A stretch of DNA of 64,000 bases, taken from positions 1 through 64,000 of the IMG/VR virus record IMGVR_UViG_3300028024_000007; one strand, written 5' to 3'. Shown here one piece after another: positions 22,982 through 30,925 of the stretch. Below the pieces are notes generated by a model. The model was not told the DNA's origin, ran no database searches, and saw only the letters and a list, made by a program, of their open reading frames with translations. The position numbers were made by a program, and so were the translations under genes. The number at the start of each line of letters is the position of its first letter. Positions within the stretch are counted from its first letter, which is position 1. Origin of the DNA: a virus.

Positions 22982-24790
22982 ATGTCGTTCCTCCCGTCCG
23001 GCGCCCCGGTCCTGGCCCCATTCGTCATGAAGCCGGAGGAGGCGGTGGCCTTCCTCGAGCAGAACGCGCTCCCGCCCTACACGTCCGACGAGCGGTACCT
23101 CCAGCTCGACCGGTACGAGGCCCACTGGCGCGGCTGCCAGTACGACCACCAGAGCGTCGACTGGTGGGGCATGAACGCCGACGACTACGAGACCGTCAGC
23201 CCGCGCGTGGCCGTCCCCCAGGGGTTCGTGCAGCCGGCCCAGCTGGTCCTGAACACCCGGCAGAAGCGCCCGAGCATCGAGACGGGCGCCTGCGCCACGG
23301 TGGTCGAGGGCTACACGGACCTGATGATGTCCGAGCAGGCGGCGCCCCGGACCATCGTGGAGGGTGATCCGGACACGGAGGCGATGCTCCTGGCGCTCCA
23401 GGAGAAGATGCACTGGCTCCCGAAGTGGACCCACGCCCGCGACCTGGGCGGCGCGGTGGGCTCGGTCCTGGTGACGGTGGCGGCGCGCGCCGGCCAGATG
23501 GACATGGAGGTCCACAACACGAAGTGCGTGGTCCCCCTGTGGCGGAACCGGCGCCAGCTGAAGCCGGCCGCCGTCCTGATCTTCAAGGTCGTCGTGGTCC
23601 AGGAGGACGAGCTCGACGACAAGGACCGGAAGACCGGGAACAAGACCCCCGTGGAGTACGTCCACCGGCGGATCATCTCGGAGGCCGAGGACGTGGTCTA
23701 CCGCCCCATAAAGGCGTCCGACCCGAACACGTGGGACTGGGTCCGGGTGGAGGCGCTCTGCTCCCGCCACGACCTTGGGGTGTTCCCCGGGGTGTGGATC
23801 CAGAACACCGCGGCCGACGACGACAAGGACGGCCTGGCCGACTGCGAGGGCGCCTGGAAGACGGTCGACGCGCTCGACCGCCTGCTCTCCCAGGTGAACA
23901 AGGGCGAGCTCGCCACGGTCGACCCCAGCCTGGTCATCAGCGACGACCCGAAGATGAAGGAGGCCGGACCGGTCAGCCGCAGCAGCGACAACACCGTCGA
24001 GCTGTCCGAGAAGGGCACCGCCAAGTTCCTCGAGGTCACGGGCACCGGCCTGGCGTCCGCGATGTCGTTCGCCGAGCAGCTGGAGCGGTGGATCTCCCGG
24101 CGCACCGGCTACGTGTTCGCCGAGCCGGACAAGGTCGCCGGCGCGGCGGCCAGCTCCCTGGCTATCCGCCTGATGTTCAGGCCCATGATCCAGCGCGCCG
24201 ACAAGAAGCGCGGCCAGTACGGGCCTGCCATGGTCGAGCTGCTGAAGGTCGTGGAGAAGATCGTCCGCGGGTTCGCGGCCCAGCGGATCCCCCTGCCGCC
24301 GGCGGAGGACGGGCGGGAGCGAGTGGGCGTGCCGACGCTCGAGCTCGACCCGCGCCGCATGCCGGACGGGACCATGCAGGCCCACCGGCTTGGGAAGGGC
24401 GGCGTGATCCAGGTGAAGTGGGGCCCGTACTTCAACAAGGGCCCGGCCGAGGAGGGCGTCGACATCACGAACGCGGTGGCGGCTAAGAACGGCGGGCTCA
24501 TCGACCGGCGGACCGCCGCGTCCCACGTGGCCGAGTCCGTGTTCCAGGTCCGCGACCTCGACGCCATGCTGGCGAAGGTCGAGACCGAGCAGGCCTCCGA
24601 GGTGGACGCCATGATGGCGGCCGCGGGCGGCGGGGTGACCGGCGTGGCCCTGGCGGACCTCCAGCGGTCGAGCTCGGCGGCGGGTGGTCAGAACGGCGCG
24701 GGGAAGACCCCGCTGCTCGGGAAGGACCACGCCGACCTGCGCAAGGAGGCCATGGGGAGCCAGGGCGCGGGCGACTCTGAGGTCAGCTAG
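22982..24790 (+). CDS. portal protein
   Basis: A 602-residue protein of the size and layout of a phage portal: N-terminal wing region, a long central region with YVHRRIISEAEDVVYRPI and GVFPGVWIQNT, a helical stem-like part (RLLSQVNKGELATVDPSLVI, then SAMSFAEQLERWISRRTGY), and a C-terminal crown region. Portals form the 12-fold ring through which the terminase pumps DNA and to which neck proteins attach. It lies 2.5 kb after the terminase nuclease half and before the MuF-like gene, the usual order. It is called from overall pattern and position. Confidence 0.75.
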   Translation: MSFLPSGAPVLAPFVMKPEEAVAFLEQNALPPYTSDERYLQLDRYEAHWRGCQYDHQSVDWWGMNADDYETVSPRVAVPQGFVQPAQLVLNTRQKRPSIETGACATVVEGYTDLMMSEQAAPRTIVEGDPDTEAMLLALQEKMHWLPKWTHARDLGGAVGSVLVTVAARAGQMDMEVHNTKCVVPLWRNRRQLKPAAVLIFKVVVVQEDELDDKDRKTGNKTPVEYVHRRIISEAEDVVYRPIKASDPNTWDWVRVEALCSRHDLGVFPGVWIQNTAADDDKDGLADCEGAWKTVDALDRLLSQVNKGELATVDPSLVISDDPKMKEAGPVSRSSDNTVELSEKGTAKFLEVTGTGLASAMSFAEQLERWISRRTGYVFAEPDKVAGAAASSLAIRLMFRPMIQRADKKRGQYGPAMVELLKVVEKIVRGFAAQRIPLPPAEDGRERVGVPTLELDPRRMPDGTMQAHRLGKGGVIQVKWGPYFNKGPAEEGVDITNAVAAKNGGLIDRRTAASHVAESVFQVRDLDAMLAKVETEQASEVDAMMAAAGGGVTGVALADLQRSSSAAGGQNGAGKTPLLGKDHADLRKEAMGSQGAGDSEVS

Positions 24791-24791
24791 C

Positions 24792-24797
24792 CAACAC
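24792..24797 (+). promoter_or_regulatory. CAACAC box 7 bases before ATG
   Basis: TAGCCAACAC ends 7 bases before ATG 24805, directly after the portal stop. Same layout as boxes at 1481, 4153 and 15195. Confidence 0.35.
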
Positions 24798-24804
24798 AGT
24801 GGTC

Positions 24805-25059
24805 ATGAAGACAGCATTGGAACTGCTAGGGGATGACTCGCATACGTTCTTGTGCCTTACGTCGACGGTGTCTGGTCCGTTCGGTGAGTCGATGGGAAAG
24901 ATGATGGAGCTCGTCGCGGAGAGGGCCCGCGCGGAGATGCGCGACGCCATCGTGTCGGAGATGTCGCTCATCGGAGTGGGGACGTGCAGTCTGCTGGACC
25001 TCTCCGACTCGATCATCGAATTCGGGCGCAGGGTTCATGCGCTTCCGGTGAAGCCATGA
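24805..25059 (+). CDS. hypothetical protein, paralogue 1
   Basis: An 84-residue protein beginning MKTALELLGDD, almost the same opening as the next gene. The remainder is helical (MMELVAERARAEMRDAI). GC3 is lower than in structural genes. Its stop overlaps the paralogue's start. Confidence 0.5.
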   Translation: MKTALELLGDDSHTFLCLTSTVSGPFGESMGKMMELVAERARAEMRDAIVSEMSLIGVGTCSLLDLSDSIIEFGRRVHALPVKP

Positions 25060-25574
25060 AGACAGCACTGGAACTGATCGGGAAGGATGCGGCGGCGCGG
25101 TGCCATGAGTCGATCGTGCCGCTGCTCGAGCTGGTCGCGTTCCACGCGCGCGTCGAGATGCGCGCGTTGGCAGCGACGCGCGCAAGGGTGACGGCGGCAT
25201 GTGCGATTGACGCCGGAGAGATCCCCGCCGCGATCATGCAGCTACCGGTGGACAACGGTGTGGACACCGCGTACGTGATGTCGACTCCGTCAGCGATCGC
25301 TGCGATGCGCGTCGAACGCGCTGCGAACGAAGCGGAGGAGGTACCCGAGCGGAAGCACGCGCACTACTTCAAGGCGACGCCGTTCGCGGAGGTGGACGTC
25401 TACCGCGTCCTCCTGCTGTTCGGCGTGACGGACCCGTGCCTGCAGCACGCGCTGAAGAAGCTCCTGGTGGCGGGCGGGCGTGGCGCCGGGAAGGACATCC
25501 GGCAGGACGTCGCGGAGGCGGTCGACACGCTGGTGAGGTGGCAGGAGATGCGCGCGGAAGAAGGTGCGGCGTGA
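25056..25574 (+). CDS. hypothetical protein, paralogue 2
   Basis: A 172-residue protein beginning MKTALELIGKDAA. Its first 45 residues align by eye with the preceding gene (helical LLELVAFHARVEMRALA), pointing to tandem duplication followed by growth of the C-terminal half. The C-terminal 75 residues are helical. No family recognised. Confidence 0.5.
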   Translation: MKTALELIGKDAAARCHESIVPLLELVAFHARVEMRALAATRARVTAACAIDAGEIPAAIMQLPVDNGVDTAYVMSTPSAIAAMRVERAANEAEEVPERKHAHYFKATPFAEVDVYRVLLLFGVTDPCLQHALKKLLVAGGRGAGKDIRQDVAEAVDTLVRWQEMRAEEGAA

Positions 25575-25714
25575 ACCACGACGGGATCCTCATCGCTGGC
25601 CTCGCGATGATGAACGCGGCGGCTCTGGTCGCGTGGATCACGTACGCGATCGACAACGCGAGCAAGCGCATCGCGCGTGCGATCCTCGAAGCGAACAAGA
25701 AGGACGCGCCGTGA
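25571..25714 (+). CDS. small membrane protein
   Basis: A 47-residue protein, GTG start in a GTGA overlap, with one transmembrane helix (LIAGLAMMNAAALVAWITYA) and a short basic tail. Unknown function. Confidence 0.45.
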   Translation: MNHDGILIAGLAMMNAAALVAWITYAIDNASKRIARAILEANKKDAP

Positions 25715-26055
25715 AGGTCGTCTACGTCGCGGGCCCATTCACTGCTCCGACCGCGTGGGGCATCGAGCAGAACGTCCGCGTGGCGGAGGAGGCTGGACTG
25801 CGCGTCGCGGAGATGGGCGCGTCGGCGCTCGTCCCGCACACGATGGGTCGCCACTTGGTCGGCACCATCACGCCGGCGTACTGGTACGAGGCGACGCTCG
25901 CGCTGATGCTGAAGTGCGACGCCGTGCTGACGGTCGACGCGTGGGGGTCTTCGAATGGAGCGACGAACGAGGTGCTGGTCGCGCGCGAGAAGGGGATCCC
26001 CGTGTTCGAGTGGTTCGCCGAGCTCGCGCTGTGGCTGACGAAGGGGGCCGCGTGA
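25711..26055 (+). CDS. DUF4406-like nucleoside deoxyribosyltransferase-fold protein
   Basis: A 114-residue protein of the DUF4406 type, related in fold to nucleoside 2-deoxyribosyltransferases. It has the family pattern VVYVAGPFTAP, a helix, ALVPHTMGRHL, CDAVLTVDAWGSSNGATNE and AREKGIPVFE. The strand-helix order is complete, so the fold is likely intact. Whether it acts on nucleosides, nucleotides or an NAD-type signal is not known. Starts in a GTGA overlap. Confidence 0.75.
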   Translation: MKVVYVAGPFTAPTAWGIEQNVRVAEEAGLRVAEMGASALVPHTMGRHLVGTITPAYWYEATLALMLKCDAVLTVDAWGSSNGATNEVLVAREKGIPVFEWFAELALWLTKGAA

Positions 26056-26465
26056 TCGTCGCCGCGTCGTTCGAGGGGGCGCTGGTGGTGAGCACCCCGG
26101 ACGCCCCGCTCACCTGGCGCCCAGGGGCGAAGGACTTCGTCCTGGCGGTGGCCGCCGCCGGCGGGCGCCTGGTGGTGGTCTCCGCCGCCGCGGTCCAGGA
26201 GGCGGAGGTCCTGCCGGGCGACGCGGAGGACTGGGCGCGCACCGGCCGCGTCCCGGCCGCAACCTCCCTGCGCTGGACCGACCAGCAGCGGATGCGGGCC
26301 TTCCTGCAGATCGAGGGCGCGTGGCCGCTCGTCCGCGTCTGGGAGGGTCAGGGCATGCCCCCCTGCCAGCTGTACGTCGACGTCTGGTCCGAGGGGCCCG
26401 ACTTCATCCGCCTGGCCCGCGAGCTCGGTTTCTTGGTACCTGTGTCACCGCCCAACCAACCGTAA
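26052..26465 (+). CDS. HAD-like protein lacking the nucleophile
   Basis: A 137-residue protein that reads like a small phage HAD hydrolase: an N-terminal strand VAASFEGALV where a HAD enzyme has DxDGTL, then WRPGAKDFVLAVAAAGGRLV followed by VVSA, and a C-terminal PPCQLYVDVWSEG like the PPA-LY-DD motif. The nucleophilic Asp is replaced by Ser and the acid pair near the end is incomplete, so phosphatase activity is doubtful. It may be a degenerate or binding-only member. Confidence 0.45.
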   Translation: MIVAASFEGALVVSTPDAPLTWRPGAKDFVLAVAAAGGRLVVVSAAAVQEAEVLPGDAEDWARTGRVPAATSLRWTDQQRMRAFLQIEGAWPLVRVWEGQGMPPCQLYVDVWSEGPDFIRLARELGFLVPVSPPNQP

Positions 26466-26475
26466 GGAGGATCCC

Positions 26476-27129
26476 ATGTTGAAGAGAGCGATCGTCAGTC
26501 TGTCCCTGCTCGCCGCCGCCGCTGGGTGCGACGGTGGTGGCACGTCCGTCTCGGGCCCCGCGCACGACGCGATGTGCGCGATGAACCCGCTCGCGGTGTC
26601 GTGCAATACCAGCTCCTCCGCCGCCGCCGAGGAGGAAGCGAAGCAGGGGTCGGTGTTCGGCCCCCCGAACTTCGCGTCGGACTGGACGGCGCTGTGGGGT
26701 CTCTACAGCTGCGTGCCAGGGAACTTTTTCTCGATGGGCGGGCGGACTCGCACGTACAACGCTGGTGGAGGGTTCGGCGACTGGTACACGAGTTACGAGG
26801 ACACCAACGTTGGCATCGCGTGGGGGTTCACCGAGAAGCTGACGGTGGCGCCGAGGATGAAGCTGACAGAGGCGATGGACGGCCCCTATCACGTCCTGTA
26901 CAACGCCGGACCGCTGCCATACACCAGCGGCGTGTGCGTAAAGAGCACCGACCCGTTCAATCCCGGGTGTACCCCAGCGGCGATCCCGGTGTACGGGACG
27001 TGGATCTACGCTCCGAACGAGCGCCCCGACTACCCTGCCGGCGTACAGATCATCACGATCGACCCGCAGAGCCCGGACCCGACAAAGGGGGCCTGCAACC
27101 AGCGCGTCCAGTTCGTCGTTCCGCTCTGA
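26476..27129 (+). CDS. lipoprotein
   Basis: A 217-residue lipoprotein: basic start, hydrophobic AIVSLSLLAAAAGC, Cys18 as lipidation site. The mature part is aromatic and Gly-rich with five or more Cys and is probably beta-rich. A clear AAGGAGGA lies 6 bases before the ATG. GC3 is lower than average, so a host-derived or transferred gene is likely. Possible roles include blocking superinfection; not shown. Confidence 0.6.
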   Translation: MLKRAIVSLSLLAAAAGCDGGGTSVSGPAHDAMCAMNPLAVSCNTSSSAAAEEEAKQGSVFGPPNFASDWTALWGLYSCVPGNFFSMGGRTRTYNAGGGFGDWYTSYEDTNVGIAWGFTEKLTVAPRMKLTEAMDGPYHVLYNAGPLPYTSGVCVKSTDPFNPGCTPAAIPVYGTWIYAPNERPDYPAGVQIITIDPQSPDPTKGACNQRVQFVVPL

Positions 27130-27133
27130 GCGG

Positions 27134-27334
27134 TCAGTCCCCCAGGTCGACGTGCTCGACCAGGACCCAACCGTCGTCCGTCATGGCGAACGGGAAACCA
27201 CCGTAGCTGACGACCTCCTCGGCCCTGACCTCCCGGTCGGGGCCGTTGACGTTGAAGGGGTAGAGCGGCCGCTCCGAGAGCCGCGGGCGGATGAGGACGT
27301 CCTGCTGGTTTGGCATGGGCGCGTCGAGGTGCAA
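27134..27334 (-). CDS. small protein, only minus-strand gene
   Basis: A 66-residue protein on the minus strand, convergent with the lipoprotein gene and ending 4 bases from its stop. About nine in ten third codon positions are G or C in this frame, matching the phage's coding style, while the + strand here shows no gene. It starts at TTG 27334 (weak AGG upstream) or ATG 27316. The sequence is balanced (VVSYGGFPFAMTDDGWVLVE). No family recognised. Confidence 0.6.
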   Translation of the reverse strand: MHLDAPMPNQQDVLIRPRLSERPLYPFNVNGPDREVRAEEVVSYGGFPFAMTDDGWVLVEHVDLGD

Positions 27335-27419
27335 GTGGCGGACCTACACGCGACCCCGCGCGGGATGCGGACCGCGCCCCCCGGGCCGGGTCACGCGGTC
27401 GTAGCGCGCGTCCCGGCCG

Positions 27420-27428
27420 TGCTACCGT
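27420..27428 (+). promoter_or_regulatory. extended -10 promoter
   Basis: TGCTACCGT ends 8 bases before ATG 27437. The 100 bases upstream (27335-27436) hold no gene and would separate this promoter from the divergent minus-strand gene. Confidence 0.5.
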
Positions 27429-27436
27429 CTCGTGGC

Positions 27437-27913
27437 ATGGGGATCGACAGGGACCAGCTCGGGAAGTGGGCGGGCCGCAAGGTCCGCTCTAGCGCCTCTC
27501 CGGCCGCGCCAGAGCCCGCCAGGCAGCCGGCGGCGGCATCCCTGCCCGCCCCCCCTCCCGGGTACACCTACGCGTTCCACGGGGGTGTACCGATGCTCGT
27601 ACCGCTCCCCGCCGGGATGCCCGACGCGCCGGTGATGTCCTTCCCGTCCCACCCGAACGTCGTCCCGATCCGCCCGCGGACCCGGAACGCCAAGCTGGTC
27701 CGCCCGCTCTCGAAGGACGGGGTCGTGATCCCCGACCCGTGGGACGCGGCGCTCGCGAACCTCCCCGACCTGGCCCCCGCGCCGCAGACCGCCGCCTACT
27801 TCGAGGCGTTCGCGACCGAGCCCGAGGCGCCTGTCCAAGCGCAGCACCAGGCGATGGACAACCCGTTCGGCCGGGCCCCCCTGCAGTTCGGATCATCCGA
27901 CCTCAAGAAGTAG
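27437..27913 (+). CDS. Pro/Ala-rich hypothetical protein
   Basis: A 158-residue protein rich in Pro and Ala, probably largely unstructured (PAPPPGYTYAFHGGVPMLVP), with a basic N-terminus. Start fixed by the extended -10 box. Position between portal and head genes suggests a head or packaging accessory, not proven. Confidence 0.5.
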   Translation: MGIDRDQLGKWAGRKVRSSASPAAPEPARQPAAASLPAPPPGYTYAFHGGVPMLVPLPAGMPDAPVMSFPSHPNVVPIRPRTRNAKLVRPLSKDGVVIPDPWDAALANLPDLAPAPQTAAYFEAFATEPEAPVQAQHQAMDNPFGRAPLQFGSSDLKK

Positions 27914-27919
27914 TAGGGT
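27914..27919 (+). promoter_or_regulatory. -10 box before small conserved gene
   Basis: TAGGGT, made partly from the preceding TAG stop, ends 8 bases before ATG 27928. No -35 visible, so weak evidence alone. Confidence 0.35.
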
Positions 27920-27927
27920 CCTGGGTC

Positions 27928-28152
27928 ATGAAGCCAACCGTCGCAAGGATCGTCCATTACCACTCGTACGGGACCCCGAACGGTGAGTTCAAGCCGGCGC
28001 CGCGCGCCGCGATCATCGCCGAGGTGCACGAGGACGAGGAGTGCAGCGTCGTCGTGATGAACCCCCAGGGGTTGTTCTTCAACCGGGTCAAGCACGCCCC
28101 CGGGGACGTCCCGACGCCGGGCTGCTGGAACTGGCCGCCCCGGGAGGCGTGA
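27928..28152 (+). CDS. conserved small phage protein
   Basis: A 74-residue protein of a type common in phages: VARIVHYHSYGTPNGEFKP, RAAIIAEV, VVVMNPQGLFFN and a final WNWPPR. Probably a compact beta fold. Role unknown. Confidence 0.6.
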   Translation: MKPTVARIVHYHSYGTPNGEFKPAPRAAIIAEVHEDEECSVVVMNPQGLFFNRVKHAPGDVPTPGCWNWPPREA

Positions 28153-28466
28153 TGGACCTGCAGGAGGCGAGGGGTTGGGCCGAGGCCGTCCTGCGGGAGC
28201 CGCAGCACGCTGGCAAGGAGGTGGACGGCGAGCTGGTCGAGTCGTTCGCCAGGCTCCTCTCCGAGCGCGTCCAGGAGGACCGGGCGGTCCGCCGGTTCAT
28301 CGGCGCCAGGAACATCATGGCGGCCGCGTTCATGGCCGATGAGGGGCTCCGCCAGGCCTACGTTGCGAACGTGGCCATGCTCCTGCACGACCGGTTCGGC
28401 GTCACCGGGTACGAGCAGCGGAACGCGGCGGCCATCGCCGTCCTGGACCTGATCTTCGCGGGCTGA
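28152..28466 (+). CDS. hypothetical helical protein
   Basis: A 104-residue all-helical protein starting in a TGATG overlap. No motif recognised. Confidence 0.5.
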   Translation: MDLQEARGWAEAVLREPQHAGKEVDGELVESFARLLSERVQEDRAVRRFIGARNIMAAAFMADEGLRQAYVANVAMLLHDRFGVTGYEQRNAAAIAVLDLIFAG

Positions 28467-28488
28467 ACCAAGAGGAGGAGCGAATCCC

Positions 28489-28791
28489 ATGAGTATGAAG
28501 ATTCTCAGGAACGTTGTCGGTGACGCGGTGGCGAGCGCACTGGGGGAGGTGACGAGCATCGTCTGCCGTCTCATCCGCGGTGACGCGGTTGCGCGAGCGT
28601 GTGAGAAGTCAGACCTGTCGATGCGCGAGCGCTGCGATCTCAACGTTCACCTGCAGTGCAAGGCGAAGCGCGTGAGCGGCGGTGACGAGTACTTCTGCCC
28701 GCGCGACGCGGGTCACGAGGAGTACGCGATCTCGCACCACTGGATGCTGGACGAGGCCCTCGCGCACCGGAAGCGCAGCGCCGCGGGCTGA
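28489..28791 (+). CDS. hypothetical protein with Cys/His cluster
   Basis: A 100-residue protein behind AGAGGAGGAG. The C-terminal half holds LQCKAKRV, YFCPRDAGHEEYA and HHWMLDE, a possible zinc site. GC3 is lower than neighbours. Unknown function. Confidence 0.5.
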   Translation: MSMKILRNVVGDAVASALGEVTSIVCRLIRGDAVARACEKSDLSMRERCDLNVHLQCKAKRVSGGDEYFCPRDAGHEEYAISHHWMLDEALAHRKRSAAG

Positions 28792-28795
28792 GCAC

Positions 28796-29716
28796 GTGGC
28801 CGTCTCCGCCATCCGCCGGATCATCGACCTGCACCGGCGCCAGCTGTTCGGCCTGGTGGAGATCCGCGGCGTGGAGCGCCTGCGCCCCTCGTACGACCAT
28901 GCCCGGGTGGAGCTCGAGCGGAAGCTGAAGCACCTGGTGCGCGGCGGGAAGGGCCAGACGTTCCAGGCCCACCACGTCCGCCAGGTGCTGGCCCAGGTGG
29001 TGGGCGCCGTGCACGAGGTACAGAAGGGGATCGTGACCCGGCTCGAGGACACGGGGCGGGTGGCGGCCGACCTGGCCCCGCGCCACCTCATCTCGGCCAT
29101 CGAGCAGCTCCAGGAGCACTTCAAGGGGGCGACCCCGGTGCTCCAGCCGCGCCAGGCGGCGGTGTTCCAGCGCGCCTACGAGGGCCGCGCGCCGTCGCTC
29201 CTCGACCACTACGAGAGCTCGTCCCGGCTCTACGGCCCGCCCGTGATCGCGAAGGTCCGGGACCAGCTGACGCTCTCCGTGCTCCAGGGAGAGGGCGTGG
29301 ACGAGGCGGTCGACCGGGTGGCCGGGGCGACCGGCCTGGTGGCCGACCAGCGCTGGCGGGCGGAGCGGATCGTCAGGACGGAAAGTTCGTTCAGTTACGG
29401 GGTGGCGACGCAGATTGGAATGGACGAGCTATCGAAGCAGACCCCGCAGATGCTGAAGCGCTTGGTGGCGACACTCGACGATCGAACCGGCGAGGACTCC
29501 AAGGAACTGAACGGCCAGACGGTGCCAGTCGACCAGCCGTTCGTGTGGGTCGTGAAGGACTCGAAGGGAAGTCCGACCGGGAAGGTGGTCAGGTACATGC
29601 AGCCTCCCGGGAGACCCAACGACAGAGAGCTTAGTATCCCGTGGTTTTCGAACTGGCCAGCCTCGGTTTCTCTCGATCACTCTGGGCCGGTTGAGCCGAC
29701 GACTCGCGGACTATAG
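28796..29716 (+). CDS. MuF-like head morphogenesis protein
   Basis: A 306-residue protein of the phage Mu gpF / SPP1 gp7 family, minor head proteins bound to the portal. The family core is clear: WRAERIVRTESSFSYGVAT, then LKRLVATLDDRTGEDSKELN and GQTVPVDQPF, ending with RPNDRELSIPW. GTG 28796 is the likely start. From about base 29385 to the end the third codon positions become much less GC-rich, although the protein stays in frame, and an HNH endonuclease gene follows. The last dozen residues may be altered. Confidence 0.8.
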   Translation: MAVSAIRRIIDLHRRQLFGLVEIRGVERLRPSYDHARVELERKLKHLVRGGKGQTFQAHHVRQVLAQVVGAVHEVQKGIVTRLEDTGRVAADLAPRHLISAIEQLQEHFKGATPVLQPRQAAVFQRAYEGRAPSLLDHYESSSRLYGPPVIAKVRDQLTLSVLQGEGVDEAVDRVAGATGLVADQRWRAERIVRTESSFSYGVATQIGMDELSKQTPQMLKRLVATLDDRTGEDSKELNGQTVPVDQPFVWVVKDSKGSPTGKVVRYMQPPGRPNDRELSIPWFSNWPASVSLDHSGPVEPTTRGL

Positions 29717-29735
29717 CAGAACGAGAGCGCGGCCG

Positions 29736-29744
29736 TGGTATCGT
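29736..29744 (+). promoter_or_regulatory. extended -10 promoter before HNH gene
   Basis: TGGTATCGT ends 6 bases before ATG 29751. No clear -35. Confidence 0.45.
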
Positions 29745-29750
29745 GGCTGG

Positions 29751-30455
29751 ATGGACACGAGGAAGGTTCGGCCGGAGAGGCGGAAGTCGTTCGACTTGGC
29801 GGAGGCCCTTCGCCTGTACGGAGAAGGGAAGTCGTTCGCCTCGGTAGGGCACGACCTGGGGGTCGCCGGAGGGGTCGTCAGGAAGCGCTTACTGGAAGCG
29901 GGGGTCCAGCCGCGATCGAGGAACGGCTACTCGAGCTACCCCGGCGAGGTCGTGTTACGGAAGCTGTACCTGGAGAGGAGAATGAGCACCAGGGAGGTCG
30001 GTGCGGAGCTCGGCACGGATGCCACGACCATCAGGTTCTGGCTCAAGATGGCTGGGATCGGGACCAGGACGATCTCGCAGGCCAAGGCGGGTAAGCCGGC
30101 GTCGCGCGCTTCGATCGCGGCCAGCGTGAAGAGTCGGAGGAAGTACGTGCGGGCTGGCATGCCGACCGTCGGTTACAAGGTTGACGGGTACGGGTATCTC
30201 GCGCGCTACGTACCGGATCATCCGATGGCTGACAGGGCCGGGTACGTGAAAGAGCACCGGCTCGTCATGGCAAAGAAGCTCGGGAGATCGCTCGGGCGTG
30301 AAGAGATCGTCCACCACGTGAACGGCGACGTCACGGACAACAACCCGTTGAACCTAGAGCTGACGACGATCTCGGAGCACATGAGGCACCACTCCAAGGA
30401 CAGGGTTCGCGTCAACGGTCAGTTCGCCAGGAAGCGCGCCCGCTCCGTTCCTTGA
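29751..30455 (+). CDS. HNH homing endonuclease with HTH repeats
   Basis: A 234-residue protein. Residues 15-110 contain two helix-turn-helix units (FDLAEALRLYGEGKSFASVG and RMSTREVGAELGTDATTI) for site recognition. The C-terminal HNH nuclease reads VKEHRLVMAKKLGRSLGREE, then IVHHVNGDVTDNNPLNLEL, with His-His-Asn-Asn as metal/catalytic set. Lower GC3 than structural genes marks it as mobile. It is inserted between head genes and uses its own extended -10 promoter. The target is probably the end of the MuF-like gene. Confidence 0.85.
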   Translation: MDTRKVRPERRKSFDLAEALRLYGEGKSFASVGHDLGVAGGVVRKRLLEAGVQPRSRNGYSSYPGEVVLRKLYLERRMSTREVGAELGTDATTIRFWLKMAGIGTRTISQAKAGKPASRASIAASVKSRRKYVRAGMPTVGYKVDGYGYLARYVPDHPMADRAGYVKEHRLVMAKKLGRSLGREEIVHHVNGDVTDNNPLNLELTTISEHMRHHSKDRVRVNGQFARKRARSVP

Positions 30456-30481
30456 CACCCGCCGCGCGCGCAGCGCATCCT
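30452..30481 (+). promoter_or_regulatory. promoter, leaderless type
   Basis: TTGACA, 18 bases, CATCCT, then 6 bases to ATG 30488. A consensus -35 overlaps the HNH stop codon (CCTTGACA). Confidence 0.6.
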
Positions 30482-30487
30482 CGGCGA

Positions 30488-30922
30488 ATGGCCAACGAGT
30501 TCGACGCTGCCGACGCCCAGAACTGGGCGAAGGAACGGGGCAAGAAGAAGGGCGCCGGAGCCGTGGGCGGCGCGGCCGCCGCCGGCGCGGACGACGAGGA
30601 CGCCGCGGTAGACGACGAGGACGCGGCCGCCGACGGGCCGATGTCTCTCGGCGACCAGCTGCGCGCGGTGGCCGGGGCGATCGGGGACGGCCTCGACGTC
30701 CTGAAGGACAACGCCCTCCCGGCGGCCGACGCGAAGAAGTTCCGCAAGCGCCTGGACAAGGTCATCGAGGACATGGGCGAGACGGCCGACGAGCTCACGG
30801 AGTTCGCGGACGACTACGACAAGGCCCACGCCGATGACGAGAAGCCCGGCGACAGGGCCGACGACGAGGAGCCGGACGACGACGAGGACGACGAGGACGA
30901 AGACGCCGGGTCGGAGGACTGA
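30488..30922 (+). CDS. acidic head-region protein
   Basis: A 144-residue, very acidic protein. The basic N-terminus is followed by an Ala/Asp stretch, a helical core (LRAVAGAIGDGLDVLKDNA), and a long Asp/Glu tail. Such proteins can be scaffolding or decoration helpers; not assigned. Confidence 0.5.
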   Translation: MANEFDAADAQNWAKERGKKKGAGAVGGAAAAGADDEDAAVDDEDAAADGPMSLGDQLRAVAGAIGDGLDVLKDNALPAADAKKFRKRLDKVIEDMGETADELTEFADDYDKAHADDEKPGDRADDEEPDDDEDDEDEDAGSED

Positions 30923-30925
30923 CCC

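Noticed and set aside
22670-24730. Minus-strand open frame (686 codons) opposite the portal gene
   Set aside because: Shadow of the portal codons; no motif, extreme Arg/Leu/His bias.
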